Positions 49,756 to 58,759 of a stretch of 64,000 nt of DNA are shown here, one piece after another. The notes below the pieces were generated by a model that saw nothing but the letters and a program-made list of their open reading frames with translations, searched no databases and had not been told where the DNA came from. The translations under genes and the position numbers were made by a program. The stretch comes from Sphingosinicella xenopeptidilytica (GTDB lineage Bacteria; Pseudomonadota; Alphaproteobacteria; Sphingomonadales; Sphingomonadaceae). Numbering within the stretch: the stretch's first letter is position 1; every line of letters starts with the position of its first letter. The stretch spans positions 1-64,000 of the forward strand of contig NZ_JBHTIK010000006.1 of assembly GCF_042676985.1 (NCBI RefSeq), given 5' to 3'.

Positions 49756-51186
49756 ATGGAAAGCGCTGTTTCGTTCAAGATATATGTGAAAAAAGCCTGC
49801 GAAACCTGCACTCTCCTGCAGCCTCTGATCGCGCGGCTCGTTGAAACGGGGCAGGCGACCGTTTTCGTGCAGGACGATCCGGCCTTCTTCTCCCCGCTCG
49901 CCATCGACGATTCGACGCTGGAACAGTCCTTTCACGACGATATCGAAGTCACGCCCACCCTGCTCAAATTCGCGGATGGCAAAGAAGCGGAGCGGGTTTT
50001 CGGCTGGGATCGGGCGGAATGGCGCCGCATCACGGGGCTTGCCGATCTCGGCGAGGATCTGCGCGCGTTCCAGCCGGGCTGCGGTTCGAAAAGCCGCGAG
50101 CCGGGGGTCTATGAGCATCTTGTCGCCCGTTTCGGCGATTCCGGCCTCGAATCCCGCAAGATCGTGATCACCGGCTTCGAAGACCCGCTTGAGGCGGCCT
50201 TCGAGCGCGGGTGGACGGACGGCCTTCCGATTATCCCGCCCACCGACGAGCGGATCCTGCGGATGCTCGGCGGCACCCGCCGCGACAAACACGAAGTCGT
50301 CGGGCGCGTCCCGCCCAATCTCTCGCCCGTCACGATCGAGAAAATCGCCATCAACGCTGTCATGGCGGGCTGCAAGCCGGAATATATGCCGGTCGTGATT
50401 GCCGCGGTCGAAGCCGCGCTGGAGCCGGTCTTCACCATGCACGGGCTGCTGTGCACGACCTGCTTTTCGGGGCCGATCATCGTCGTGAACGGACCCATAG
50501 CGAAGCGCATCGGCATGAACTGGGGCATGAACGCGCTCGGCCAGGGCAACCGCGCCAACGCGACCATCGGCCGGGCCTTGCAACTCATTATCCGCAACGT
50601 CGGCGGCGGTATACCTGGCGATCTCGACCGGTCGACGCTCGGCGGCCCGGGCAAATACACGTTCTGCTTCGCGGAGGACGAGACGGACCCGAGCTGGGAG
50701 CCGCTCTCGGTCGCGCGCGGGCTGGAGCGCGGGGAGAATGCCGTCACGCTGTTTCAGGGGGACGGCATTCAGGGCGTCGTCGATCAACGCTCCGCCACGC
50801 CCGAACAGATGGCGAAATCGCTCGCCATGTCCCTGCTGGCGGTCGGGCATCCCAAACTGGCCGAGTTCACCAACGCCATGCTTGTCCTCTCGCCGGAGCA
50901 TTACGCGATCTTCCGCAATGCGGGGTGGGACCGCGCGCGCATCACGGCCGAACTTCACGCGGAAATGGTCCGCCCGGGCGCGGAGCTGGTTTTCGGCGCG
51001 CAGGGCGTCGGTGAAGGCATCGCTGCCGATCGCGCGGGTGAGATGGTGAGCAAGTTCTGGCCCGAAGGCCTGCTCATCGTGCGCGCAGGCGGGCAGGCGG
51101 GCCTGTATTCGGCGATCTGCGGCGGCTGGACCGGCGGCCGCTTCCGCTACGAATCGCAACCCGTGACAAGGAGGATCGCCCTGTGA
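49756..51186 (+). CDS. Thioredoxin-like domain fused to a UGSC-associated domain
   Basis: The protein of about 476 residues (start uncertain; earlier ATG/GTG codons at 49708, 49720 and 49732 are possible) begins with a thioredoxin-like fold: KKACETCTLLQPL with CxxC at 15-18, and VTPTLLKFADGK with the cis-proline. A large domain of no known reaction follows (about 135-476), with GWTDGLPIIPPTDERILRML, HGLLCTTCFSGPIIVVNGP (a second CxxC, 233-236) and QGVGEGIAADRAGEMV. Its stop overlaps the GTG of a UGSC-family protein, a pairing known from (seleno)protein gene neighbourhoods. Redox chemistry is likely. Confidence 0.75.
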   Translation: MESAVSFKIYVKKACETCTLLQPLIARLVETGQATVFVQDDPAFFSPLAIDDSTLEQSFHDDIEVTPTLLKFADGKEAERVFGWDRAEWRRITGLADLGEDLRAFQPGCGSKSREPGVYEHLVARFGDSGLESRKIVITGFEDPLEAAFERGWTDGLPIIPPTDERILRMLGGTRRDKHEVVGRVPPNLSPVTIEKIAINAVMAGCKPEYMPVVIAAVEAALEPVFTMHGLLCTTCFSGPIIVVNGPIAKRIGMNWGMNALGQGNRANATIGRALQLIIRNVGGGIPGDLDRSTLGGPGKYTFCFAEDETDPSWEPLSVARGLERGENAVTLFQGDGIQGVVDQRSATPEQMAKSLAMSLLAVGHPKLAEFTNAMLVLSPEHYAIFRNAGWDRARITAELHAEMVRPGAELVFGAQGVGEGIAADRAGEMVSKFWPEGLLIVRAGGQAGLYSAICGGWTGGRFRYESQPVTRRIAL

Positions 51187-51710
51187 GCACCACAACCGTG
51201 CTTCGCGACCCGACAGCGGAAGCCGCGCCCGTCCGCCGCGCGCGCCGTACACCGCCGTGGTCGCTCGATGATATCACCGTGGCGCTGATGGATATCGGCA
51301 AGATGCGCGGCGACGAGTTCATCGATCGGCTGGAACAGCTTTTCGCGGAACGCGGCGTCGCCACAAAGCGCTGGAAGAAGCCGACGAACACGCGCACCGC
51401 ACCCGTGGAGATGCTTCAGGAGATCGCCGAGGAGGCGGACGTGGTCGTCGTCGCGCTTTCCGATTGCGGCTCCTGCACGTCCTGCTCGACCCACGACCTC
51501 AACGATCTCGATGCGCGCGGCGTGCCCGGCGTCAGCGTGCTCACCGAAGAGTTTCGCAGCGCCTTCGCCGGTCAGTGCGAAACGATCGGCTTCGATGGCG
51601 CCTCGATCTTTGTGCCGCACCCGGTGCAGAACCGGACGGCGGATCAGCTCTATGCGATGGCGGAAAATGTGATCGAGGACGTGATCTGTGCCATAACCCG
51701 CCGGAAATGA
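51183..51710 (+). CDS. UGSC-family protein, cysteine variant
   Basis: The 175-residue protein carries VVVVALSDCGSCTSCSTHD. The family is named for a U-G-S-C motif in which U is selenocysteine; here it reads Cys95-Gly-Ser-Cys98, with a further Cys101 (CTSC). There is no in-frame TGA at this place, so no selenocysteine is used. The function of the family is not established; a thiol redox or hydrolytic role is suspected. The GTG overlaps the upstream stop, and its own stop overlaps the M20 gene (ATGA). Confidence 0.85.
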   Translation: MSTTTVLRDPTAEAAPVRRARRTPPWSLDDITVALMDIGKMRGDEFIDRLEQLFAERGVATKRWKKPTNTRTAPVEMLQEIAEEADVVVVALSDCGSCTSCSTHDLNDLDARGVPGVSVLTEEFRSAFAGQCETIGFDGASIFVPHPVQNRTADQLYAMAENVIEDVICAITRRK

Positions 51711-52906
51711 CGGCAGACGCGCGCACCGCCCCTTCGGAGCTCGCTCACTGGCGGCACCATATCCATGCCCACCCGGAGCTGGGCTTTGCCGAGCTGCAGA
51801 CATCCGACTTCGTTGCCGAAAAGCTGCTCGCCTTCGGTGTCGATGAACTCCACCGCGGCATCGGCGGCACCGGGCTTGTCGCCGTGGTTCGAGGGAAGCC
51901 GGGCGACCGCGCCATCGGGCTTCGGGCGGACATGGACGCGCTGCCGATCCATGAAGACAGCGACGAGGCGCATACGTCGCAAAACCCCGGCGTGATGCAC
52001 GCCTGCGGGCATGATGGGCACACGGTCATGCTGCTCGGCGCCGCGCGCGAACTCTGCGCCACCCGCAACTTCGCGGGCACGATCTACCTCGTTTTCCAGC
52101 CCGCCGAAGAGGCGCTCGGCATGGCCGTGCCGGGCAGCACGCACCGCGACGCAGGCGCGCTCGCGATGATGCGCGACGGCCTGTTCGCGCGGTTTCCGAT
52201 GGAGGCGATCTTCGGCATCCACAACCGACCCGGCATCGCGGCCGGAAGCTTCGGCATCAAGCCGGGTGTCATCTATGCGGCCGCCGACCGGTTCGAGATC
52301 AGGATCGTCGGGAAGGGCTGCCATGCGGCACGGCCGCACCTCGGTATCGATCCCATCATGGTCTCGGCGCAGGTGATCGGTGCCCTGCAAACCATCTCCA
52401 GCCGTTTCTTCAGCCCCGCCGAACCGGTCGTGGTATCGGTCTGCGAGATCATGGGCGGCTCGGCGTTCAACGTCATCGCGGACGACGTGAAAATGGTGGG
52501 CACGGTCCGCGCGCTGAGTGAACCCGCGCGTAAGCAGGCCGAAGCGCTCGTCCACCAGATCACGCAGGGCGTGGCCGCAAGCTTCGGCGCGCAGGCCGAG
52601 ATCAACTATCAAGTCGGCTTCCCGGCGCTCATCAACGACGCCGCGCTCGCCGAAAAGGCGCGCGCTGTGATGGTGGGCCTTGTCGGCGAGGTGAACGTCG
52701 TCGACCTTGAAGAGCCGACGATGGGCGGCGAGGACTTCGCCTGCTACCTCACCGAAAAGCCCGGCTGCTTCGTGCTCGTCGGCAACGGCATCGAGGGGCG
52801 CCACGGTCTCAGCGTCCACAACGCCCGCTACGATTTCAACGATGCGGTGCTGCCGCTCGGCGTGCGCTACTGGCGCGCGCTCGCCGAGGCGCTCCTCCCG
52901 GTCTGA
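51707..52906 (+). CDS. M20 family amidohydrolase (hippurate/IAA-amino acid hydrolase-like)
   Basis: The 399-residue metallo-amidase shows WRHHIHAHPELGF, GLRADMDALPIHE, MHACGHDGHTVMLLGAA, VFQPAEE, HAARPHLGIDPI and EEPTMGGEDFACYL, all in the order of N-acyl-amino-acid/hippurate hydrolases. It cleaves an amide bond to free an amino acid and an acid in the cytosol. The ATG overlaps the UGSC stop. Its end lies 4 bases from the convergent transporter gene. Confidence 0.93.
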   Translation: MTADARTAPSELAHWRHHIHAHPELGFAELQTSDFVAEKLLAFGVDELHRGIGGTGLVAVVRGKPGDRAIGLRADMDALPIHEDSDEAHTSQNPGVMHACGHDGHTVMLLGAARELCATRNFAGTIYLVFQPAEEALGMAVPGSTHRDAGALAMMRDGLFARFPMEAIFGIHNRPGIAAGSFGIKPGVIYAAADRFEIRIVGKGCHAARPHLGIDPIMVSAQVIGALQTISSRFFSPAEPVVVSVCEIMGGSAFNVIADDVKMVGTVRALSEPARKQAEALVHQITQGVAASFGAQAEINYQVGFPALINDAALAEKARAVMVGLVGEVNVVDLEEPTMGGEDFACYLTEKPGCFVLVGNGIEGRHGLSVHNARYDFNDAVLPLGVRYWRALAEALLPV

Positions 52907-52910
52907 ACCG

Positions 52911-54203
52911 TCAAGCGCCGGCGCCCTCCGCAATCGCCTTCGGCGCGCGGAAGCGGCGGCGTTCGCCCACCGTTTCGCGCATCGCGAAGGCAACCGCGAT
53001 CGCCGCGATGCTGGCGGCCACCATGCACCAGGCTGGCGCCACCGGATTGCCCGTCCACTTGATGAGCGCCGCGATGATGAACTGCGTCGTGCCCCCGAAA
53101 ACCGCGACGGCGATCGAGTAGATCAGCGCATAGAGCCGGCTGCGCTGCGCGCGCGGCAGCCCTTCAGCGACGCTGACGTTCGCGGCTGCCGTGCTGAGCG
53201 CGTAAAGCGCGGCCAGCATCGCGGCACCGATCAGCAGGCCTTGCTCGCTTGGTGCCGCCACAAGGTTCGAAAACACCGGATAGGCGAGCAGAAGCAGCAG
53301 GATGCGCGGCAGGATCACCATCGGCTTGCGGCCGGTGAAGTCCGACAGGAAACCGCCCGCGAGGCCGAACAGCATCAGGCATCCGCCGACAACCGAGGTG
53401 GAGGCGAACGCCGTCACCGGATCGAGCGCCAGCGTCGTGATCGCGTAGGTCGTCAGGTACTGGAGCGTGTAGTTGACCACCGTGCCCGAAAGGATCAGCA
53501 CGATCCCCAGCGAAATGAAGCTGAGGCTTGCGGATTGCGAAGGCTGATGATCCGCCGCCGCGACGTCTTCGGGCAGGGTTTCCGGCAGCGTCCGGCGCAG
53601 CCAGAAGCCGAGTGGCAGCAATGCGGCGCCCAGAAGCAGCGCCACGCGCCAGCCCCATGCGTCCACGTCCGCAGGCGGCAGCTGCGATGAAATGGTAAGG
53701 CCGACGCCTCCGGCGAGCAGGATCGCCATGCCCTGGCTCGCGATCTGCCAGCCGCCATACATGCCTTTCCGGCCGCGCGGCGCGGCCTCGATCAGCATCG
53801 CGGTCGTCGGCCCGACCTCGCCGCCGATCGCGAACCCCTGCACCAGCCGGGCGATCACGACGATGACAGCGCCCGCAACGCCGATCATGTGATGCGGCGG
53901 CGTCAACGCGATCACCAGCAGCGCGCCGCCCATCAGCGAAAAGCTCAGCAGCATCGCCGGTTTGCGGCCCACCCTATCGCCATAGCGCCCGATGTAGTGC
54001 GCGCCCACGGGGCGGCCGAGAAAACCGACGCCGAAGGTGGCGAGCGCGAGCAGAAGCCCGCTGAACGCGTCGTCGGTCGGAAAGAAGTTGCGGCTGATCT
54101 GCAGCGCGAAGAAGCCGAACACCGTAAAATCGTAGAATTCGAGCACATTGCCCATCACAATGCCCGCGAGGTGCCGTCTTTTAATGGAAACCTGGCCTGT
54201 CAT
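52911..54203 (-). CDS. MFS transporter, metabolite:H+ symporter (MHS) type
   Basis: The 430-residue protein has about 12 membrane segments. The start GIVMGNVLEFYDFTVFGFFA and the loop GRYGDRVGRKPAMLLS, plus RLVQGFAIGGEVGPTTAMLIEAAP, are typical of MHS symporters (shikimate, proline/betaine, citrate types). It probably brings the amino acid, peptide or acid made by the periplasmic amidohydrolase or S9 peptidase across the inner membrane. It is divergent from the peptidase at 54344. Confidence 0.92.
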   Translation of the reverse strand: MTGQVSIKRRHLAGIVMGNVLEFYDFTVFGFFALQISRNFFPTDDAFSGLLLALATFGVGFLGRPVGAHYIGRYGDRVGRKPAMLLSFSLMGGALLVIALTPPHHMIGVAGAVIVVIARLVQGFAIGGEVGPTTAMLIEAAPRGRKGMYGGWQIASQGMAILLAGGVGLTISSQLPPADVDAWGWRVALLLGAALLPLGFWLRRTLPETLPEDVAAADHQPSQSASLSFISLGIVLILSGTVVNYTLQYLTTYAITTLALDPVTAFASTSVVGGCLMLFGLAGGFLSDFTGRKPMVILPRILLLLLAYPVFSNLVAAPSEQGLLIGAAMLAALYALSTAAANVSVAEGLPRAQRSRLYALIYSIAVAVFGGTTQFIIAALIKWTGNPVAPAWCMVAASIAAIAVAFAMRETVGERRRFRAPKAIAEGAGA

Positions 54204-54276
54204 GACGGGTGTTCTGTCCCTTCCCTTGCGCGCATCCTTGCGGTCCGCATTCCCTCTCGTCAGGGACCGTAAAGAA

Positions 54277-54290
54277 ATATATCAGATGAA
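54277..54290. promoter_or_regulatory. Candidate operator ATATATCAGATGAA in the transporter/peptidase divergent region
   Basis: This is the second copy of the 14-mer found at 49579 (13 of 14 bases equal). It lies in the 140-base gap between the divergent MHS transporter and S9 peptidase genes, 54 bases before the proposed start of the peptidase. Confidence 0.4.
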
Positions 54291-54343
54291 ACAACATGAA
54301 GATTCAGGTGTTGGATGGAGCCTGCGGGGTAGGGGTGAGAAAC

Positions 54344-56407
54344 GTGATATTTCAGAAAGCAAAGCCGATCATGATCGGCGCAGCGTTGACCGCTGCCGCG
54401 ATTTCAACGGCATTCGCCAAGCCGCCCATCAGCGCGACCGACCTGTTCGGCATCGCGTATGCGATGAACCCGGCCCTTTCGCCGGATGGGAAAACGGTCG
54501 CCTATCTCAAGGAATGGATGGACCCGAAGGCCGACACCTATCGCAGTCAGCTCTGGCTTTCGGATTTCGCAGGCAAATCACAGCGCGCCGCAAGCGGTGA
54601 GGCGGATGACGTCGCCGAACCGCGCTGGTCGCCGGATGGGCGCGCGCTCGCCTTCGTCGCACTTTCGGACGCCACCGACGAGGCGCGCCAGATCTACGTC
54701 CTCTCGCCCACCGACGGCACAAGGCGTCGTATCGGGACGCTGCCGGCCAATCCCTCTCGCATCGCATGGTCGCCAGACGGCGCACGCATCGCCTTCGTCA
54801 TGAAGGTCTCCGCGCCGGCCCCGACGCTCGGCACGGTCGAGAAGCCGCCGGAGGGCGCGAACTGGCAGCCGCAGCCGTTCATCACGGAGCGGTTGCGTTT
54901 CCGTTTCGACGGCGCGGGCCTCATCGGGAACGAGACACACGACGTGTTCGTGGCCACCGTCGCCACCGGCGAGGTGCGCCGCCTCACGCACGGCGAGGCG
55001 CTGTTCGGCGGGCCGCTCGGCGTCGCCGGGACCCTGTCATGGTCCCCTGACGGCCGCTTCCTCGTCACCTCGGCGCATACGGCGCACGAAGCGGATTACA
55101 CGCCGCGCGAGAGCGATGTTTACAGCGTCGACACGCAAAGCGGCGCCGTTCAGCAGCTGACCAGCCTGCCCGGCGGAGAAGCCCGCGGCGCGATCTCCCC
55201 GGACGGACGCTGGCTCGCCTTCCTCAGAACGGAACGCAGCCCGCTCAATCATCAGGACCCCAAGCTCGCGGTCGTGCCGGCCGGCGGCGACGCGATGAAA
55301 ATCCTCTCGGCGCCGCTAGATCGACCCGTCAGCGGTCTGCAATGGTCGGCAGACAGCCGCGCCGTCTTCGCGAGCTACGACGACCGCGGCATCTCGCGCC
55401 TCGCCCGCTTCGGCCTCGACGGGCGCATCCGGCCGATCGCCGAAAAACTCGGAAGCTGGGCGCTCGCCTACGTCTGGGGCGCAGGCTTCTCGGTTGCCCC
55501 GAACGGCGCCTTCGTCATCACCACCGCCGACGAACGCACCCCCGGCGACGTCGCCGCCGGCATGGTCGGAAAACCCGGTACGCACCGTATCACTCGTCTC
55601 AGCGACGATTTCCTCAGCACCCGCGCACCGTCCACCATCGAACCCTTCACGTTCAAGGTCGAAAACGTGGAGATCGCCGGCTGGCTCGTGAAACCGCCCG
55701 GCTTCGATCCCACCCGCAAATATCCGCTGATCCTCAGCATCCACGGCGGCCCGCATCTCTACTTCGGCCCGCGCTGGGACTACCGCCACGAGGTGATGGC
55801 CGGAAAGGGCTACGTCGTCGCCTACATCAACCCGCGCGGCTCGACCGGCTACGGCGAGGCGTTCGCGCAGGCGACGGACAAGGCTTTCCCCGGCGCGGAC
55901 TATCCGGAATTCGAAGCCGCGGCCGACTATCTCGCTGCCCTGACCTTCGTGGACAAGGACCGCATGTACGTGACCGGCGGTTCGGGCGGCGGAACGCTCA
56001 CCGCTTACATCGTCGGCCGAACCAATCGCTACCGCGCCGCGGCGAGCGAGTACCCCGTGGTCGACTACACCTCGTGGAGCCTGCTCTCCGACAACCCCGC
56101 GATCTACACGCAGCATTGGGCGGGCGGCGTCCCCTGGACGAACGGAGCTCACTACACGTCGATCTCGCCGCTCTCCCTTGTCGGTAACGTGAAGACGCCC
56201 ACGCTTCTTGTTTGCAGCGAAGAAGACTGGCGCACGCCAATCAACCAGTGCGAGATGTACTATACGGCGCTGAAGCTGCGCGGGATCGAAGCGGCCCTTG
56301 TGCGCTACCCCGATGAAGCCCACGAGATTCAAGGCTATCCAAGCAACCGCGTATCGGAAATCAACATCCTGCTCGGCTGGTTCGCCCGTCACGGCGGCCC
56401 GCAATGA
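54344..56407 (+). CDS. S9 family peptidase (prolyl oligopeptidase/acylaminoacyl-peptidase-like), exported
   Basis: This protein of about 687 residues has a signal peptide (KPIMIGAALTAAAISTAFA), a beta-propeller of repeats like NPALSPDGKTVAYL and EPRWSPDGRALAF, and a C-terminal hydrolase with SIHGGPHLYFG, the nucleophile elbow YVTGGSGGGTLTAY, CSEEDWRTPINQ (Asp) and YPDEAHEIQG (His). It cleaves short peptides or removes N-acyl amino acids. GTG 54344 is chosen because AGGGGTGAGA precedes it; an ATG at 54296 lacks a good site. Confidence 0.92.
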   Translation: MIFQKAKPIMIGAALTAAAISTAFAKPPISATDLFGIAYAMNPALSPDGKTVAYLKEWMDPKADTYRSQLWLSDFAGKSQRAASGEADDVAEPRWSPDGRALAFVALSDATDEARQIYVLSPTDGTRRRIGTLPANPSRIAWSPDGARIAFVMKVSAPAPTLGTVEKPPEGANWQPQPFITERLRFRFDGAGLIGNETHDVFVATVATGEVRRLTHGEALFGGPLGVAGTLSWSPDGRFLVTSAHTAHEADYTPRESDVYSVDTQSGAVQQLTSLPGGEARGAISPDGRWLAFLRTERSPLNHQDPKLAVVPAGGDAMKILSAPLDRPVSGLQWSADSRAVFASYDDRGISRLARFGLDGRIRPIAEKLGSWALAYVWGAGFSVAPNGAFVITTADERTPGDVAAGMVGKPGTHRITRLSDDFLSTRAPSTIEPFTFKVENVEIAGWLVKPPGFDPTRKYPLILSIHGGPHLYFGPRWDYRHEVMAGKGYVVAYINPRGSTGYGEAFAQATDKAFPGADYPEFEAAADYLAALTFVDKDRMYVTGGSGGGTLTAYIVGRTNRYRAAASEYPVVDYTSWSLLSDNPAIYTQHWAGGVPWTNGAHYTSISPLSLVGNVKTPTLLVCSEEDWRTPINQCEMYYTALKLRGIEAALVRYPDEAHEIQGYPSNRVSEINILLGWFARHGGPQ

Positions 56408-56486
56408 CGGCGGCCACGAACCGGCAGTATCGACTTGCGGCGGCCCGCGCCCTATCGTCGAGGTGCGATACGGAGACTTCAGACGG

Positions 56487-57182
56487 ATGAGCGTCCAATC
56501 AGTGCCAGACGGACCCAGCGAGCCGCGCTCACTGCTCAAGACGACGATCACGCAGACGATCCGCGACTGGATTATTCAGGGGCGACGGAAACCCGGTGAG
56601 CAGTTATCGGACAAGGAGATCGCGCTCGAACTCAACGCGAGCCGCACGCCGGTGCGCGAGGCGCTTCTCCAGCTGCAAAGCGAAGGCCTTGTGGAAGTGC
56701 GCCCGCAGCGCGGTACCTATGTCTTCAATCCCGATGCGGAAGAGATCGCCGAAATTTGCATTGCGCGCGGCCTTTTCGAAGCCGATGCGCTACGGCTCGG
56801 TATGCAGTCCGATCCCGACAAGCTCATCGTGGCGCTCGGCAGGATCGTCGCCCAGGCCGCCATTGCCGTGGAAAAGAGCGATCTCGAAACGGTGGAAGCG
56901 CTCGATACGAGTTTCCATGAAACGCTGCTGAGACTCTCCGGCAACCGCTACCTGCTGGAAAGCTATTCGCGACTCGCGCTCAAGATGCGCGCGCTCCGGC
57001 ACAGGCTGCCTTCATCGCGTGCGCGTATGGCGGAGGCCATCAGCCAGCACCGCCGCATCGTGGATCTTATCGCCGTGGGTGCCGTGGACGAAGCCGTGCA
57101 ATCGATTGCTGATCATGTCAGAAATGTTCAGCAGGTTCTGGTCGCAAACATTGAGCAGCCTGCCAATGACGATGCCGACTGA
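56487..57182 (+). CDS. GntR-family transcriptional regulator, FCD subfamily
   Basis: The 231-residue protein has a winged helix (TTITQTIRDWIIQGRRKPGEQL, IALELNASRTPVREALLQLQ, PQRGTYVF) and an FCD domain with DTSFHETLLRLSGNRYLLE and late HRRIVDLI and ADHVRN, the usual metal/ligand histidines. It follows the S9 peptidase by 79 bases on the same strand and probably controls this peptide/amide module. The repeated 14-mer at 49579 and 54277 is its best candidate site. Confidence 0.93.
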   Translation: MSVQSVPDGPSEPRSLLKTTITQTIRDWIIQGRRKPGEQLSDKEIALELNASRTPVREALLQLQSEGLVEVRPQRGTYVFNPDAEEIAEICIARGLFEADALRLGMQSDPDKLIVALGRIVAQAAIAVEKSDLETVEALDTSFHETLLRLSGNRYLLESYSRLALKMRALRHRLPSSRARMAEAISQHRRIVDLIAVGAVDEAVQSIADHVRNVQQVLVANIEQPANDDAD

Positions 57183-57195
57183 GCGAAGAGCTCAG
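57179..57195. other. Short inverted repeat between convergent genes
   Basis: CTGAGC (57179-57184) and GCTCAG (57190-57195) form a 6-bp stem with a 5-base loop over the GntR stop codon and the end of the DUF4139 gene. There is no T-tract. It may be a weak bidirectional terminator. Confidence 0.3.
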
Positions 57196-58754
57196 CGAGG
57201 CCGCTCCAGCTTTATAGTGTAGGAGAGTGAGGCTGAGCCGTTCTCCGGCACGGTAACCGGCAAGACCCAGCCACCCTGGCCCCGCTCGATTCCCGGCAGG
57301 CGTTCCGCAAGATCGAAGGGCACGATGATTTCGGCACGAACCGGAACAGGCTTCGCGTTGGTGAGATCGACGCGCCAATCCTGTCGCTTCCGGGTCTCCC
57401 GACCCTTCACCAGCCGCCATTGCACATCCGGGCTCTGTCCGATCGGGAACTCGACACGCTCGTTCACGGCAAGATCGGCGAGATCGGCGCTGCCGACCAG
57501 AAGATCGTTCCCCTCGCTCGTCTCGAAAATCGTGACCGCACCGGCAGGCAGCGGCAGGCCTAATCCCTTCTCGGTGCTGTTTTTGCTGCGCAGCAGGAAA
57601 GGCATCGGTTGATAAGTCGCCGATCCGGAAGAAACGTTTGCAACATAGAACCGGTCGAACACGGCGGCAGGCTTCTCGATCATCGCGACCTGCTTCTGCC
57701 CCTGCGCCGAGACCGTCACGCGTTCCGGCACGCGGTAGAGTTTCAGATCGCCGAGATCCTCCTGCTCCGCCACCATCGCGACGGGAGCAGGCGGCGGCGG
57801 TGGAGGCGGCGCGGCGAGGGCGGACCGTTCCCGCCGCTGTGCGGTTACGATGATGTCTGCGGCGGCTTCATAGAATCGTTCTTCTTCCTGCGGCCAGGGC
57901 AGGCGGTTGAAAACGTGCCGGGGATGCGTGCTGGTCGTGTCCATGGGCCAGCATTTCAGATGCAGCGCGGGGTTCGATGGCTTGAGCGGCCGCGCGCTGC
58001 GCTCCCTGCGCGGCTGCCCGGCCACGACCTGCAGCCGCGCGTCCGGAAAGCTCTGTGCCCCGCCGTTGGCGAGGGTGAGCCAGGCGAACAGGGCGAGCTT
58101 GCCGTTATCCGCATCCGCCCTGGCAACGTAGCTCGCCGACCAGTCGAACCCCTGTGCCATGTAAGTGAGCTGAACCGTTGCGGTCACCGGCCGGTCGCTG
58201 CGCGTCAGCACGGAGAGTGTTGGGCGCGGCGAAAGATCGGCGGGGATTTCGGGATAGAGCATCCGCTCGGGCAGGCCGGAGCAGCTGAGGGCCTCATAGC
58301 CTTCCGCCGTCTGGACAATCACGCCGCCATTCGGCCCGGCCTGAATGATCGCATCCTGTTCGGTCACCTTGCCGGTCTGACGATTGGTACGCTGGAGCGT
58401 GACGCGTCGCTTAAGGAAGGCGTCCACCAGCCCGGCGGGTGAAACGAGCCGCGCGTCGCGGTTCTTCTCGCGGACGCCCTCCGGAAGACCCGTGACGATC
58501 GCGGTCTCGGGCAGCAGGCCTTCCGCAACGCCTTCGAAGCGCACGGTGCTGTCGCCGGCCGGGATAGTGATCGTCCGTGTTTCGCTGATCAGCGCATAGC
58601 CGCCCGGCCAATTCCGATCGAGCGCCCCGCTGCCGCGGCCCGGCGCGCGGTAGATCGTTACCGCAACGTCGGAAACCTCTCGGGAGACGACGGTCGCGGC
58701 CGAGGCGGGCGCGGCCCAGCCGAGCAGCAGCAGGAGAGGCGCGATCACGCGCAC
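57192..58754 (-). CDS. Exported DUF4139 domain protein with an internal TonB-box-like motif
   Basis: The 520-residue protein has a signal peptide (APLLLLLGWAAPASA) and a DUF4139 beta-rich region covering both halves (VSDVAVTIYRAPG at the start, ENGSASLSYTIKL at the end). Between them is an insert (about 250-330) that contains ADIIVTAQRRERS and then PPPPPPPAP. The first part looks like the TonB-box region of sphingomonad receptors (EIVVTAQKRE). The start is GTG 58754, 5 bases past the upstream stop. The function of DUF4139 is unknown; both copies here should be periplasmic or surface-linked. Confidence 0.8.
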   Translation of the reverse strand: MRVIAPLLLLLGWAAPASAATVVSREVSDVAVTIYRAPGRGSGALDRNWPGGYALISETRTITIPAGDSTVRFEGVAEGLLPETAIVTGLPEGVREKNRDARLVSPAGLVDAFLKRRVTLQRTNRQTGKVTEQDAIIQAGPNGGVIVQTAEGYEALSCSGLPERMLYPEIPADLSPRPTLSVLTRSDRPVTATVQLTYMAQGFDWSASYVARADADNGKLALFAWLTLANGGAQSFPDARLQVVAGQPRRERSARPLKPSNPALHLKCWPMDTTSTHPRHVFNRLPWPQEEERFYEAAADIIVTAQRRERSALAAPPPPPPPAPVAMVAEQEDLGDLKLYRVPERVTVSAQGQKQVAMIEKPAAVFDRFYVANVSSGSATYQPMPFLLRSKNSTEKGLGLPLPAGAVTIFETSEGNDLLVGSADLADLAVNERVEFPIGQSPDVQWRLVKGRETRKRQDWRVDLTNAKPVPVRAEIIVPFDLAERLPGIERGQGGWVLPVTVPENGSASLSYTIKLERPR

Positions 58755-58759
58755 GGGCG

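Noticed and set aside
51465..51485. Possible selenocysteine codon in the UGSC-family gene
   Set aside because: The motif is encoded by ordinary cysteine codons with no in-frame TGA, so the gene is the cysteine form.
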